In this document: piece after piece, positions 28,340-36,718 of the stretch
How positions within the stretch are numbered: position 1 is the stretch's first letter
Layout: each line of letters starts with the position of its first letter
Assembly (NCBI GenBank): GCA_022565355.1
Contig: JAIUMU010000003.1
Location: 392,616 to 456,615, forward strand
DNA: 64,000 nt
Direction of reading: 5' to 3'
From: Idiomarina sp.
Lineage (GTDB): Bacteria > Pseudomonadota > Gammaproteobacteria > Enterobacterales > Alteromonadaceae
The notes under the pieces: generated by a model
What the model was told of the DNA's origin: nothing
The model's input: only the letters and a program-made list of their open reading frames with translations
The model's database searches: none
Program-made: the position numbers and the translations under genes

Positions 28340-29590
28340 ATGACACATAATGGATTATTCAGAGAATCAGCCATAAAAGAACGAGTTGGAAAACTCGAAG
28401 GCGATGTGATTATTGCGCAGCCTCTAGCCGCGAGTGTTCTTACGCTAATAATGTTTGTTCTCGTAGCGTTACTCGTTACCTTTCTAACACTTTCCTCTTT
28501 TAATCGAAAAGAAACCGTTTACGGATATTTAAAGCCAAGTTTAGGTTTGGCTAAAGTTAGTTCCCCGCGTTCAGGGGTAATTCAGCAGCTTTATGTAGAA
28601 GATGGCGAAGAGATTCTCGCCGGAGCTCCAATTGCACTGATTCACTTACCCGAACATTTAGCTGATGGCAGCAGTTTAGCGCAGGGCTTGATGCAGGGTC
28701 TTGAGCATCAAATAAAGCTTACTGATATTCGTGAAGAGCAAATTCATCAACAAACCCAACAGCAAATACTTGAAACACGGCGGCGCTTGTTATTAAGTGA
28801 GCAAATGCTGAGTGAACTTGAAGATCAGCGTAACCTCATTCAGCAGCGTTTTACTCTTCATCAAAGCCGTTATGATAACTACACACGGCTGCAAGAGGAT
28901 GGAGCACTATCGGTTCACGATGTTCAGCAACAAAATGAAGTTCTGCTTAATCTGCGCCAACAACTTGCTGAGCTAAATGCTAGCTGGCAGCAGCAGCAAG
29001 GTTTAATTGAGCAGCTTCAGGGTCAGCTTGAGCGCCTCCCTGTTGATCGAGCGCAGCAACTAGCATCGCTAGATTCTGAACGAGCACGAATACGGCAGCA
29101 ACAAGTAGAATTAGCAGCCCGTAATGAACTTCTCATCACAGCTCCAATTGGCGGGCGTATTACTAATATGGTCGCTGATATTGGCACCACAATAACAAAC
29201 CAGCGGCCTTTTCTTACTATTCTTCCTGATAACGCAGAACTACAAGCAGTTCTTTTGGTGCCCACCCGTGCATATGGCTTTGTGCAACCAGGGCAAAACA
29301 CACGTATTCGATTTGATGCTTTTCCGTATCAACGCTTTGGATTATATGACGGGGAAGTAGTACGCACAGCGCAGGCGATAGTACTTCCGGGGGAAGTAGA
29401 TATGCCTGTTGCCGTGCAAGAGCCAGTTTACCGGGTAGAGGTTACGCTAGGCTCGCAAGAAATCCGCGCTTACGGCAATAGTGTCCCGCTGCAATCGGGA
29501 ATGCTGTTAAGCGCAGATATCGTGCTTGAACAACGCAGTTTACTAAGCTGGTTGTTTGAGCCGATTACAAGCTTACGAGGACAAATATAA
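28340..29590 (+). CDS. HlyD-family membrane-fusion adaptor for peptide export
   Basis: 416 residues. A short cytoplasmic N-terminus and one transmembrane helix (about 31-53) are followed by a lipoyl/barrel half (VSSPRSGVIQQLYVEDGEEILAG), a long coiled-coil hairpin (about 125-255, Gln/Glu-rich), the second lipoyl half (LITAPIGGRITNMVADIGTT) and a beta-barrel region. This is the periplasmic adaptor of a type I exporter. It is the first gene of the bacteriocin-like cassette, with the C39 ABC exporter as partner. An outer-membrane TolC-type channel must be encoded elsewhere. Confidence 0.93.
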   Translation: MTHNGLFRESAIKERVGKLEGDVIIAQPLAASVLTLIMFVLVALLVTFLTLSSFNRKETVYGYLKPSLGLAKVSSPRSGVIQQLYVEDGEEILAGAPIALIHLPEHLADGSSLAQGLMQGLEHQIKLTDIREEQIHQQTQQQILETRRRLLLSEQMLSELEDQRNLIQQRFTLHQSRYDNYTRLQEDGALSVHDVQQQNEVLLNLRQQLAELNASWQQQQGLIEQLQGQLERLPVDRAQQLASLDSERARIRQQQVELAARNELLITAPIGGRITNMVADIGTTITNQRPFLTILPDNAELQAVLLVPTRAYGFVQPGQNTRIRFDAFPYQRFGLYDGEVVRTAQAIVLPGEVDMPVAVQEPVYRVEVTLGSQEIRAYGNSVPLQSGMLLSADIVLEQRSLLSWLFEPITSLRGQI

Positions 29591-29635
29591 CCCTGTAGGC
29601 CAACCATAAAACTTAAATCGTCTCGAGGAGATATT

Positions 29636-29818
29636 ATGCAAGAATTAAAATTTGAGCAAGTAGAAAACGTGAGTGGCGGTGTGGTTGTTAACCCTGTAAC
29701 TGTTATGGTCGCGGTTAGAGTTATTAAAGTTGCAACGCCTTATGTAAAGACAGCCGTAAGAGGAGCTACCGCAACGATTGCAGGAGCTGCTGGGGTTGAT
29801 AAGGGCTTAGGGGACTAA
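29636..29818 (+). CDS. Double-glycine-leader bacteriocin/microcin-like precursor (peptide 1)
   Basis: 60 residues with GAGGAG before the ATG. The leader MQELKFEQVENVSGG matches the double-glycine pattern recognised by C39 peptidase exporters (ELxxVxxVxGG type). The predicted mature part is 45 residues, starting VVVNPVTVMVAVRVIKVATP. It is cationic and amphipathic, with Gly/Ala-rich GATATIAGAAG near the end, consistent with a pore-forming class II bacteriocin. The sequence is not one I recognise. The second precursor follows 5 bases later. Confidence 0.82.
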   Translation: MQELKFEQVENVSGGVVVNPVTVMVAVRVIKVATPYVKTAVRGATATIAGAAGVDKGLGD

Positions 29819-29823
29819 TAAAA

Positions 29824-30009
29824 ATGAAAGAATTAAACGAAACTGAATTAAAAGATGTAAATGGCGGCGGATTTCTTTTGGGACTTGCTGTGACAGCGGC
29901 AGCATGTTACGGCGCTGGTTATCTATATGGTAAATGGCGATCCTCTAAGCAAGATTCTGAGTCAGATAATTCGTCGTCTGATGCATTAGAATTCCCAGGG
30001 GATGTTTAA
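29824..30009 (+). CDS. Double-glycine-leader bacteriocin/microcin-like precursor (peptide 2)
   Basis: 61 residues with leader MKELNETELKDVNGG. The predicted mature peptide (46 residues) starts with a hydrophobic Gly/Ala-rich helix, GFLLGLAVTAAACYGAGYLY, containing a GxxxG motif (GYLYG) and one Cys, then KWRSSK and an acidic Ser/Asp tail. Two tandem GG-leader peptides suggest a two-peptide bacteriocin. An alternative is that this one is an exported accessory peptide. Confidence 0.78.
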   Translation: MKELNETELKDVNGGGFLLGLAVTAAACYGAGYLYGKWRSSKQDSESDNSSSDALEFPGDV

Positions 30010-30040
30010 ACTTAATTGTTGAATTAAATAATTCTTAAAT

Positions 30041-30064
30041 GACACCCTACCTAGGTAGGGTGTC
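30041..30064. repeat. 24-base perfect palindrome inside the peptide cassette
   Basis: GACACCCTACCT followed directly by its exact reverse complement, 31 bases after the second peptide gene and 20 bases before the zinc-ribbon gene. In RNA it forms a tight hairpin. It is followed by AATAAAA rather than T residues, so it is not a classical terminator. It may act as an attenuator, a processing or stability element, or an operator. Confidence 0.85.
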
Positions 30065-30084
30065 AATAAAACAGAGGAAGTAAT

Positions 30085-30375
30085 ATGTTAACTGAAAAGT
30101 GCCCCCACTGTGATAATAAACTTGTTCTAAAGGACAGGCTTGAGCTGGTTTATAAGTTTCACGGTACTTGTAAGTACTGTGGACACGATTACTTACCTAA
30201 AAGTACATCGCATCAATGGGGTGAAGCGATCGGGGGAGGGGCTGTTGGTATTCTGCTTAGAGCTTATACAGACCTTGATTTGCTTAGTATCGTCATCATC
30301 GCGGTTCTATTCATACTGGTTGTCCATAAACTCACTGGCTTGCTATACAGTTTAGAGCGCCTAGATGATTATTAG
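30085..30375 (+). CDS. Small zinc-ribbon membrane protein, candidate immunity protein
   Basis: 96 residues with GAGGAAG before the ATG. Two CxxC pairs 19 residues apart (CPHC, CKYC) form a zinc ribbon similar in spacing to the cxxc_20_cxxc family. They are followed by hydrophobic segments (about 48-58 and 66-86, LLSIVIIAVLFILVVHKL). Its place between the peptide precursors and the exporter is where bacteriocin immunity genes usually lie. Immunity function is inference from position only. Confidence 0.7.
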   Translation: MLTEKCPHCDNKLVLKDRLELVYKFHGTCKYCGHDYLPKSTSHQWGEAIGGGAVGILLRAYTDLDLLSIVIIAVLFILVVHKLTGLLYSLERLDDY

Positions 30376-30386
30376 CCTTAGAGCGC

Positions 30387-32468
30387 ATGGAAATGATTTA
30401 CCAATCCGAATCCGCTGAATGTGGCCTCGCCTGCATGGCGATGATAGCCAACCACCATGGCCATAAAATCGATTTAACTACCCTGCGAAACAGCTATAGC
30501 GTCTCTTTTAAAGGTGCTAATTTACAGCAATTGATGCTACTCGCTAATCAACTGGAGTTGGCGGGCCGAGCTCTAAAGCTTGATTTAGAGGATTTGAAAA
30601 AGTTAAAAACGCCCTGTATTTTACATTGGGAAATGAACCATTTCGTTGTGTTACAAAAAGTTCATCGCAATAGCATTACCATTTTGGACCCTGCCATGGG
30701 CGAACGGCGCGTTCACATGCGCGAAGTGGATCAAGCATTTACTGGGGTGGCTCTTGAGCTTCAACCTACCCAAGAATTCAAAAAGATAGACGAGCGAGTA
30801 CAGCTTGGATTTACTGCATTTTGGACAAAAGTAGAGGGTTTAATGCCCTCGTTGGGTAAGCTTTTTTTGTTATCGCTTTTGCTTCAACTCTTTCTGCTCG
30901 CAAGCCCTTACTACACCCAATTAGTGGTGGATGAAGTACTCATAAGTCACGATAAACCGCTATTAGTTGTGTTGGCTTTAGGCTTTGGCTTGTTGGTCTT
31001 GTTTCAGGTGGTTACCCAAACCCTGCGCGGTTGGGTGGTATTGCATTTAGGCTCGGTTATGAGCATGCAAATGGCTACTAACTTAATGCGCCACCTATTG
31101 CATTTGCCGCTGAGCTATTTCGATAAACGCCATATGGGCGACGTGGTGTCGCGTTTTGGCTCACTCAATTCGGTGCGTGAACTGCTCACCAACAGTCTGG
31201 TAGAAGGGGTGATTGATGGCTTAATGGCCATCGCTGTTTTGGTGATGATGTTTTTGTATAGCCCCACACTGGCGCTGGTGGTGCTGATTGCGGTGCTGCT
31301 GTATGCCGCTATCCGCTTTATTTTGTATCGCCCGCTACATCAGCTGACTGAAGCCAGCATTATGGCCAGTGCCAAAGAACAAAGCAACTTTATGGAATCG
31401 GTACGCGGTATGCAGAGCATTAAGTTGTTTGGGCAACAAACAGAGCGCTTAAGCCAATGGCAAAATCGTTACGCTGATGCTATCAATCAACAATATCGAC
31501 TAGGGAAATGGCAAATTTCTTACCAAACCGTTAACCAATTGTTGTTTGGGTTAGAAAATGTATTGGTGGTTTACCTCGCGGCGCTTGCGGTTATAAGTGG
31601 TGATATTACGGTGGGCATGCTGTTTGCATTTATGGCATATAAAACGCAATTTACCAACCGAATGGCTGCGCTTATCGAGAAACTCATTGAAATAAAAATG
31701 ACAAGGTTACACCTTAACCGCCTTGCCGATATTGCCCTCACCGAGAAAGAGGATGAGGGTTTAAGTGCCCCTGATAAAGAGATAAGCGGCCAGCTTAGCC
31801 TTAAAAATATAAGTTTCCGTTATGCTGATAACGAACCGATGTTGTTTAAAGAGCTTTCCATCGATATTCCAAAAGGTAGCAGAATCGCGATTATTGGCCC
31901 TTCAGGTATGGGAAAAACTACATTAATGAAAATTATGTTGGGGTTACTGTTGCCAGAGCAGGGCAAGGTGCAGGTGGACGGGGTGGATATTCAGCATGTT
32001 GGCTTGCGTAACTACCGAAGACAAGTTGCAGCGGTAATGCAAGATGATCAGTTGATGTCGGGTACTTTGGCAGAAAACATCAGTTTCTTTGATCCTGAAT
32101 TTAGTATGGAACGAATTTTAGCAGTGGCTAGTTTGGCGGGTATCCATCAGGATATAAACGCCATGCCAATGGGTTATAACTCGTTAGTTGGAGATATGGG
32201 TAGCGCGCTTTCGGGTGGCCAGAAACAGCGTTTATTGCTGGCCCGAGCGCTTTACCGAAAGCCAAAAATACTGCTGATGGATGAAGCCACTAGCCACTTG
32301 GATGTAAGCTTAGAGGAATACGTAAACAAAGCGATTCAAAAACTAAGTATGACGCAAATTATAATAGCACATCGCCCCGAAACCATTATGAGCGCGCAGA
32401 TTATCTATCAACTAAGTGATGGCAAACTGTATGACATTACTGCGAGTTATAAGGCCCGAAAAAATTGA
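30387..32468 (+). CDS. Peptidase-containing ABC exporter (C39 domain)
   Basis: 693 residues that cleave GG leaders and export the peptides. The N-terminal C39 peptidase has Cys12 (SAECGLAC), His85 (MNHFVVL) and Asp101 (ILDPAMG). A six-helix membrane domain spans about 155-435. The ATPase domain has Walker A GPSGMGKTT (about 503), signature LSGGQKQR (about 607) and Walker B ILLMDEATSHLD. All catalytic residues are present. It starts 11 bases after the zinc-ribbon gene and closes the cassette. Confidence 0.95.
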   Translation: MEMIYQSESAECGLACMAMIANHHGHKIDLTTLRNSYSVSFKGANLQQLMLLANQLELAGRALKLDLEDLKKLKTPCILHWEMNHFVVLQKVHRNSITILDPAMGERRVHMREVDQAFTGVALELQPTQEFKKIDERVQLGFTAFWTKVEGLMPSLGKLFLLSLLLQLFLLASPYYTQLVVDEVLISHDKPLLVVLALGFGLLVLFQVVTQTLRGWVVLHLGSVMSMQMATNLMRHLLHLPLSYFDKRHMGDVVSRFGSLNSVRELLTNSLVEGVIDGLMAIAVLVMMFLYSPTLALVVLIAVLLYAAIRFILYRPLHQLTEASIMASAKEQSNFMESVRGMQSIKLFGQQTERLSQWQNRYADAINQQYRLGKWQISYQTVNQLLFGLENVLVVYLAALAVISGDITVGMLFAFMAYKTQFTNRMAALIEKLIEIKMTRLHLNRLADIALTEKEDEGLSAPDKEISGQLSLKNISFRYADNEPMLFKELSIDIPKGSRIAIIGPSGMGKTTLMKIMLGLLLPEQGKVQVDGVDIQHVGLRNYRRQVAAVMQDDQLMSGTLAENISFFDPEFSMERILAVASLAGIHQDINAMPMGYNSLVGDMGSALSGGQKQRLLLARALYRKPKILLMDEATSHLDVSLEEYVNKAIQKLSMTQIIIAHRPETIMSAQIIYQLSDGKLYDITASYKARKN

Positions 32469-32485
32469 GCTAGCAATGACTGTCA

Positions 32486-32992
32486 TTAAATACGTATGGA
32501 TGCGGCCAGCATCAACGCGGCAAGAGTAATACCGCAGTTTAGGCGGCCGCTAGCAATATACTTCGCGAGCTGTGGTGGGCTTACCCGTTCCACCTTAGAT
32601 GCTTCGTTGAAATCGGCAGCAGTAGATGTGTGTTGAACTGGCTGCGTGTGCGCGGGCAAATGGCAGCGAAATACATTTACATTGGTAGTGAGTATGGCGG
32701 TATTGGGTTTTATTACGCCAAGGAATTCAAACTTTTCCGCTTGATATCCGGTTTCTTCAAACAGCTCTCGTTGTGCTGCTTGCTCTGCTCTCTCCCCCGG
32801 ATTGCCATAGCCTCTCGGTGCTTCTACAAGTTCAGTACCGTGAGCCGCACGCGGCACGGTAACGAGTACAAGATCATTACCCACATAACAAAGCACTACG
32901 GCACCGTTATCTGAATTTTTCTCATTTACGTAGTGCCATTGCCCATCTTGCTCTACTTGAAACCACGGGTTTTCGTACAGAGTTTTTTTCAT
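32486..32992 (-). CDS. Nudix hydrolase
   Basis: 168 residues with a complete Nudix box (starting GYGNPGERAE and ending RELFEETGY, following the GX5EX7REUXEEXGU rule), which binds Mg2+ for cleaving nucleoside diphosphate derivatives. The sequence around it (WFQVEQDGQWHYVNEK, VEAPRGYG) resembles ADP-sugar-type pyrophosphatases. The start overlaps the stop of the upstream unknown gene as TAATG, so the two are translated together. Confidence 0.9.
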   Translation of the reverse strand: MKKTLYENPWFQVEQDGQWHYVNEKNSDNGAVVLCYVGNDLVLVTVPRAAHGTELVEAPRGYGNPGERAEQAAQRELFEETGYQAEKFEFLGVIKPNTAILTTNVNVFRCHLPAHTQPVQHTSTAADFNEASKVERVSPPQLAKYIASGRLNCGITLAALMLAASIRI

Positions 32993-33963
32993 TACTTCTT
33001 AATTTCCAGGCCAATGTAGTTGCGCATTTTCGGATATAACCCAAACCAATTTTTACGAGTTGCGAAGTTATAACCCCGATTGGCTGCTTGTGTTTCTGCA
33101 AGTTCAATGCCCGATTCTATTAGGAATTTAATCACCTCACCTGCCCCCATTGCCGAAACGAATTGGAATAATTTGTATGGGATTGCTAGTAGCGTTAGCT
33201 CTCGTTGTAATGCCTTCACGGATAGCCCGGCGTCTAAAAATCCTGTTGGAATTTGCGAAAGATGCTTAATTTTATCTTGTAAGAAGCCCTCGCCAGAGCC
33301 TACAAACAACGAGTGGTAGGCGGGGTCTATTACTTCTAATCGAAACTGATCACCGGCATCAATCTGAAAGCGGGCATTATCAGCAAAGTAAGATTGGGCA
33401 AAATGATACCATTCGGAGCGGCTTACCACATCTCTAGCGGCATGTATGAACAGCTGACGCTCACCATCGCTTTTGAAAAAATGATTGAGTACATCTGGGT
33501 CATCTAAACGTAGCGAGATTTCCTGTTGTAAGCTAGTAGGTAGTAGCTGAATACTTTCGTAGGTTGGGCTCAATGCCGCCAGCGCTTGCTGGGTTTGTGT
33601 GAGGCGATCAATTAAGTTTCGTGCTTGCACTTGCGTGAGTTGATCTTTGCGGGGAGCCCCATCGATACTAGAAACGATGTAGCCGCCAGGAAGCGCTTCG
33701 AAGTAATCATTCAAGGTAATCCCTTGCTCCAGATTGAAGCCGCGAATTACCAGCCTACCTTGCCCTTCCTCATTTAAGTATTTAAGTACATTGGCTTTGC
33801 TTAAAATCGCGCTAATTTCACGATTATCAAGCACGGTATTGGGTGAAACAACCAACCCCTTGGCAAGCGTAAGGCCCAGTAAAAAACGTTTGTGTAGTTC
33901 CTTCGAATTCAGAGCTCGAACTGAATCGCAATTCGATAAAAACACTTTTTCTTTAAGTAACAT
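32992..33963 (-). CDS. Protein of unknown function coupled to a Nudix hydrolase
   Basis: 323 residues from the ATG that follows GGAG by 8 bases; the open frame extends 20 codons further without a site. No signal peptide or membrane helix is seen. It looks like a soluble mixed alpha/beta protein (RFLLGLTLAKGLVVSPNTVL, LVIRGFNLEQGITLNDYFEA, LIDRLTQTQQALAAL, ELTLLAIPYKLFQFVSAMG). I do not recognise a family. The TAATG junction with the Nudix gene suggests the two act together, perhaps in nucleotide metabolism or stress. Confidence 0.7.
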   Translation of the reverse strand: MLLKEKVFLSNCDSVRALNSKELHKRFLLGLTLAKGLVVSPNTVLDNREISAILSKANVLKYLNEEGQGRLVIRGFNLEQGITLNDYFEALPGGYIVSSIDGAPRKDQLTQVQARNLIDRLTQTQQALAALSPTYESIQLLPTSLQQEISLRLDDPDVLNHFFKSDGERQLFIHAARDVVSRSEWYHFAQSYFADNARFQIDAGDQFRLEVIDPAYHSLFVGSGEGFLQDKIKHLSQIPTGFLDAGLSVKALQRELTLLAIPYKLFQFVSAMGAGEVIKFLIESGIELAETQAANRGYNFATRKNWFGLYPKMRNYIGLEIKK

Positions 33964-34102
33964 AGATGCCGCTCCATGAGAGATATAGCATCGTAACCAA
34001 CCGCTAATCGTCCGGCAAGCCAAAGCTTACTCTGTTGTTGAGGTGGCGAAAATAGCTTCGCCAGTTCTGTGTGCTAAAACAAAGTAGTAAAAACCAGCCA
34101 AT

Positions 34103-34136
34103 AAAAAAGCTGCCACAACCGAAGTTGCAGCAGCTT
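34103..34136 (-). terminator. Rho-independent terminator of the M28 peptidase gene
   Basis: On the minus strand AAGCTGC and GCAGCTT enclose an inner CAAC-TTCG-GTTG hairpin (a stable UUCG tetraloop) and run into a T tract. It lies 40 bases after the peptidase stop. Confidence 0.85.
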
Positions 34137-34175
34137 GTTAGTGGTTAACAGCTAAGAATAACGTTAAGCCAAACC

Positions 34176-35846
34176 TTAGTTGCGTTGCTCTTCGCTTTCT
34201 AAACGTAAGGCTTCAAACTCGTTGCCCTGCGCCCATTGCGGCCATACACGGCTGTTGGCTAAATCATTACCAACCCGGAAGAACACCCACAAATCTTGAT
34301 GAATGCCGCGTAAATCCCACTCAGGGTTAAATTTATCGGCTACTTTGTGATAGCGATTGGCTAAGAAATCAGCGGCTTCACGCTCGCCATATTCGCGGCC
34401 CTCAAAGAAATGATCTACGCCACCTTTCGCATAGAGCACTGGCACGCCTTTTTTCGCCATGCTGAAGTGATCTGAACGATAGAAAATGCCAGCTTCAGGG
34501 TTATTTTCCGGTGATAAGTAGCGGTTTTGGGCAATTACATGCGGTTCAGCAAAGTTTTGCATATCCGAGTTATTCCACCCTACTACTACGAAATCACGTA
34601 CTGGACCATGGGCATATAACATATCAATGTTAATACCAGCTACGGCTTTTTCTAACGGCATCAGTGGGTTTTCTACGTACCAGGCTGAGCCTAATAAGCC
34701 GCGCTCTTCAGCACCTACTAAAGCAAATACAATGGTACGCTCAGGAGGCTCGCCCGCTGCAAACTTCTCTGCAATAGATAGCAAACCGGCGGTGCCCGTA
34801 GCATTATCTTGAGCGCCGTTGTAAATTTCACCGCTGATTGGGTCTACGCCTAAGTGATCCCAGTGAGCCATGTAAATGATGTGCTCTTCAGGATATTTTG
34901 AACCTTCGATGTAGCCTACGATGTTGTGTGTATCAAGGAATGAAAACTCGTTTTCAACTTCCATAGAAACGCTGGTGTTTAACGCTATTGGGCTAAAATC
35001 TTCAGCTAAAGCACGCTCATGCGCTTCCGCTAAGCTAATACCGGCATTAGCAAACAGCTTTTCAGCACTATTTGCGGTTACCCAACCCTCTAGTTCCACA
35101 CGGTGCATGTTGTTGTTTTCGGTTTTCATGGTGAAGCGCACAGGTGAACCACCTGCAATTACACCCCAGCCATATCCTGCAGGGCCATCTTCATGAATGA
35201 TAATGGCACCGGTAGCACCTTGGCGTGCCGCTTCTTCAAATTTATAGGTCCAGCGGCCATAGTAGGTCATGGCATTGCCGTTAAATAGCGCCGCATCTTG
35301 CGTAGCGTAGCCCGGATCGTTTACGAACATCACTACGGTTTTGCCTTCTACATCAAGGCCTTCGTAATCATTCCAGCCAAACTCTGGCGCTACAATACCG
35401 TAGCCTACGAATACCATTTCGCTGTCTTGCACGGAAATGGCATCTACTACACGATTGGTCCAGCCCATCATTTCAGAACGGTATTCAAGTTCACTTGCTT
35501 CACCGTTGTGGCTGAGCTGCATTGAAGTAACGCGGCTTGGTGCTATACGCACCAACGGCACTGGCTGGGTGTAATCTTCGTTGGTGAACGATTGCACCCC
35601 AAGCTCACGAAAAATGGTGCTAACGTAATCAATGGTAAGTTCTTCACCACGTGTACCGGGTGCTCGGCCTTCAAACTCATCGGAAGAAATGGTTTCTAAG
35701 TGGCGATAATAGGTATCGCTGAAATGTGCATCAACCAAGCCATCGGCATCGGTTTGCGGTGCATAAGGGTTCGTATCAGTTTCGGTTGCTGGCGAGCATG
35801 CAGTTGCGAGCAATAAAGCCGATGCGAACAAAGTAAAGTGTCGCAT
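34176..35846 (-). CDS. M28-family zinc peptidase lipoprotein
   Basis: 556 residues. Lipoprotein signal MRHFTLFASALLLATACSPA has lipobox LATAC. A PA-domain-like insert (about residues 130-270) precedes the M28 core with zinc-ligand segments HWDHLGVD, AQDNATGTAGLL, GAEERGLLGS, INIDM and RSDHFSMAKKGVPVL. Such enzymes are aminopeptidases that use two zinc ions. GAGGAAC precedes the ATG. Together with the prolyl oligopeptidase it points to a protein-degrading lifestyle. Confidence 0.93.
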   Translation of the reverse strand: MRHFTLFASALLLATACSPATETDTNPYAPQTDADGLVDAHFSDTYYRHLETISSDEFEGRAPGTRGEELTIDYVSTIFRELGVQSFTNEDYTQPVPLVRIAPSRVTSMQLSHNGEASELEYRSEMMGWTNRVVDAISVQDSEMVFVGYGIVAPEFGWNDYEGLDVEGKTVVMFVNDPGYATQDAALFNGNAMTYYGRWTYKFEEAARQGATGAIIIHEDGPAGYGWGVIAGGSPVRFTMKTENNNMHRVELEGWVTANSAEKLFANAGISLAEAHERALAEDFSPIALNTSVSMEVENEFSFLDTHNIVGYIEGSKYPEEHIIYMAHWDHLGVDPISGEIYNGAQDNATGTAGLLSIAEKFAAGEPPERTIVFALVGAEERGLLGSAWYVENPLMPLEKAVAGINIDMLYAHGPVRDFVVVGWNNSDMQNFAEPHVIAQNRYLSPENNPEAGIFYRSDHFSMAKKGVPVLYAKGGVDHFFEGREYGEREAADFLANRYHKVADKFNPEWDLRGIHQDLWVFFRVGNDLANSRVWPQWAQGNEFEALRLESEEQRN

Positions 35847-35953
35847 GATGAGTTCCTCTGTTGTGATGTGCGGTGGTTATCTATTATAGCTTTTGTTGTG
35901 TGGCCTAATCATAACGGCTGTATGGCAGGGAATGCAATGTTAGTAGCGCACAC

Positions 35954-35978
35954 AAAAAGGGCTGCCAATGGCAGCCCT
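35954..35978 (-). terminator. Rho-independent terminator of the DUF4168-type gene
   Basis: Minus-strand AGGGCTGCC, a 3-base loop and GGCAGCCCT followed by TTTTT, 41 bases after the stop. Confidence 0.92.
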
Positions 35979-36018
35979 GTGCTTTGTATCGCTATTCGAA
36001 TCGTTAGTTCAGTAGCGA

Positions 36019-36408
36019 TTAGCTCTCGCGGTCTTCGCGAATTGCTTCTACTTTCGCCTGTACTTCAGGATCATTCTGTAGGCGATAAGCCAGCGCGTTG
36101 TACTCTTCTACTGTTAAGCCAGTTTCTTCTACTGATTCAACCATTTCACGCTGAGCATCCATTTGTAGCTGCTGCGCTTCTTCTTGAGTTTCTACGTTCT
36201 CAAGAGCTTCTACAAACTCATCATTGATCCGTTCAATGTGCTCGATGGCATCAACAAAGGTTTCCAACTGCTCATCTGTTACCGGTTCGTTGGCCATTTG
36301 CTCCATTTGTTGCTGAGCGTATGCCTGAGCGTCGTCTTGCTGGGCGATTGCTGGCATCGCGAACATTGCAGCGGCAATAGCAGATAGTGCAAAAGTACGT
36401 TTCAACAT
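36019..36408 (-). CDS. Secreted DUF4168-type protein
   Basis: 129 residues. A signal peptide (about 1-22, cleavage after AIAQ) is followed by a very acidic, helical, Gln/Glu-rich protein. The pattern QLETFVDAIEHIERINDEF, GLTVEEYNALAYRLQNDPEV fits DUF4168, a periplasmic family of unknown function. AAGGAGG precedes the ATG. A strong sigma-54 promoter match lies 90 bases upstream, and an NtrC-type regulator is divergently encoded, so it may be a direct target of that system. Confidence 0.8.
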   Translation of the reverse strand: MLKRTFALSAIAAAMFAMPAIAQQDDAQAYAQQQMEQMANEPVTDEQLETFVDAIEHIERINDEFVEALENVETQEEAQQLQMDAQREMVESVEETGLTVEEYNALAYRLQNDPEVQAKVEAIREDRES

Positions 36409-36497
36409 AGTTTGTCCTCCTTCAAGAACGGTTTGGCCATTCGTTTCAAAAAATTTGGTGAAATCGAATGTTTTTAAAAGTTGTCACTAAAGAGTGT

Positions 36498-36514
36498 TGC
36501 GAAAGCCGTGCCAA
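36498..36514 (-). promoter_or_regulatory. Sigma-54 (-24/-12) promoter for the DUF4168-type gene
   Basis: Minus strand TTGGCACGGCTTTCGCA against the consensus TGGCACG-N4-TTGCW has a single mismatch and exact GG/GC spacing. The expected start point is near 36487, giving an 80-base leader before the gene. Confidence 0.7.
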
Positions 36515-36621
36515 CTTTTGGAATGTAGATATAAGCATTTGATTTAATGCGTTAATTTAAATTCACCCCAGTATTCTTAGCCCAAACCACTAAGCAAACC
36601 GCCTGTATTTGTGTATAATAA

Positions 36622-36659
36622 TGACACATGTGCTAATTCTAACCATGTCACGAGTGTCA
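36622..36659. promoter_or_regulatory. Candidate enhancer site for the NtrC-type regulator
   Basis: TGACAC (36622-36627) and GTGTCA (36654-36659) form inverted half-sites, with an extra ATGTCAC copy between them. They lie about 135-170 bases upstream of the predicted sigma-54 start, the usual enhancer distance, and 60-97 bases before the kinase gene. Assignment is inference. Confidence 0.45.
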
Positions 36660-36718
36660 CTTTTTGATACACAGGCGAGCATATTACTAAAGCGTAGGCT
36701 CGCAAGGTGGAGGTAGTA

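Noticed and set aside
29824..30009. Second GG peptide as the immunity protein
   Set aside because: It has a clear double-glycine leader like peptide 1, so processing and export are more likely.
28250..33963. Integrated mobile element around the peptide cassette
   Set aside because: No integrase, transposase, tRNA or flanking direct repeats were seen. The AT-richer composition alone is not enough.
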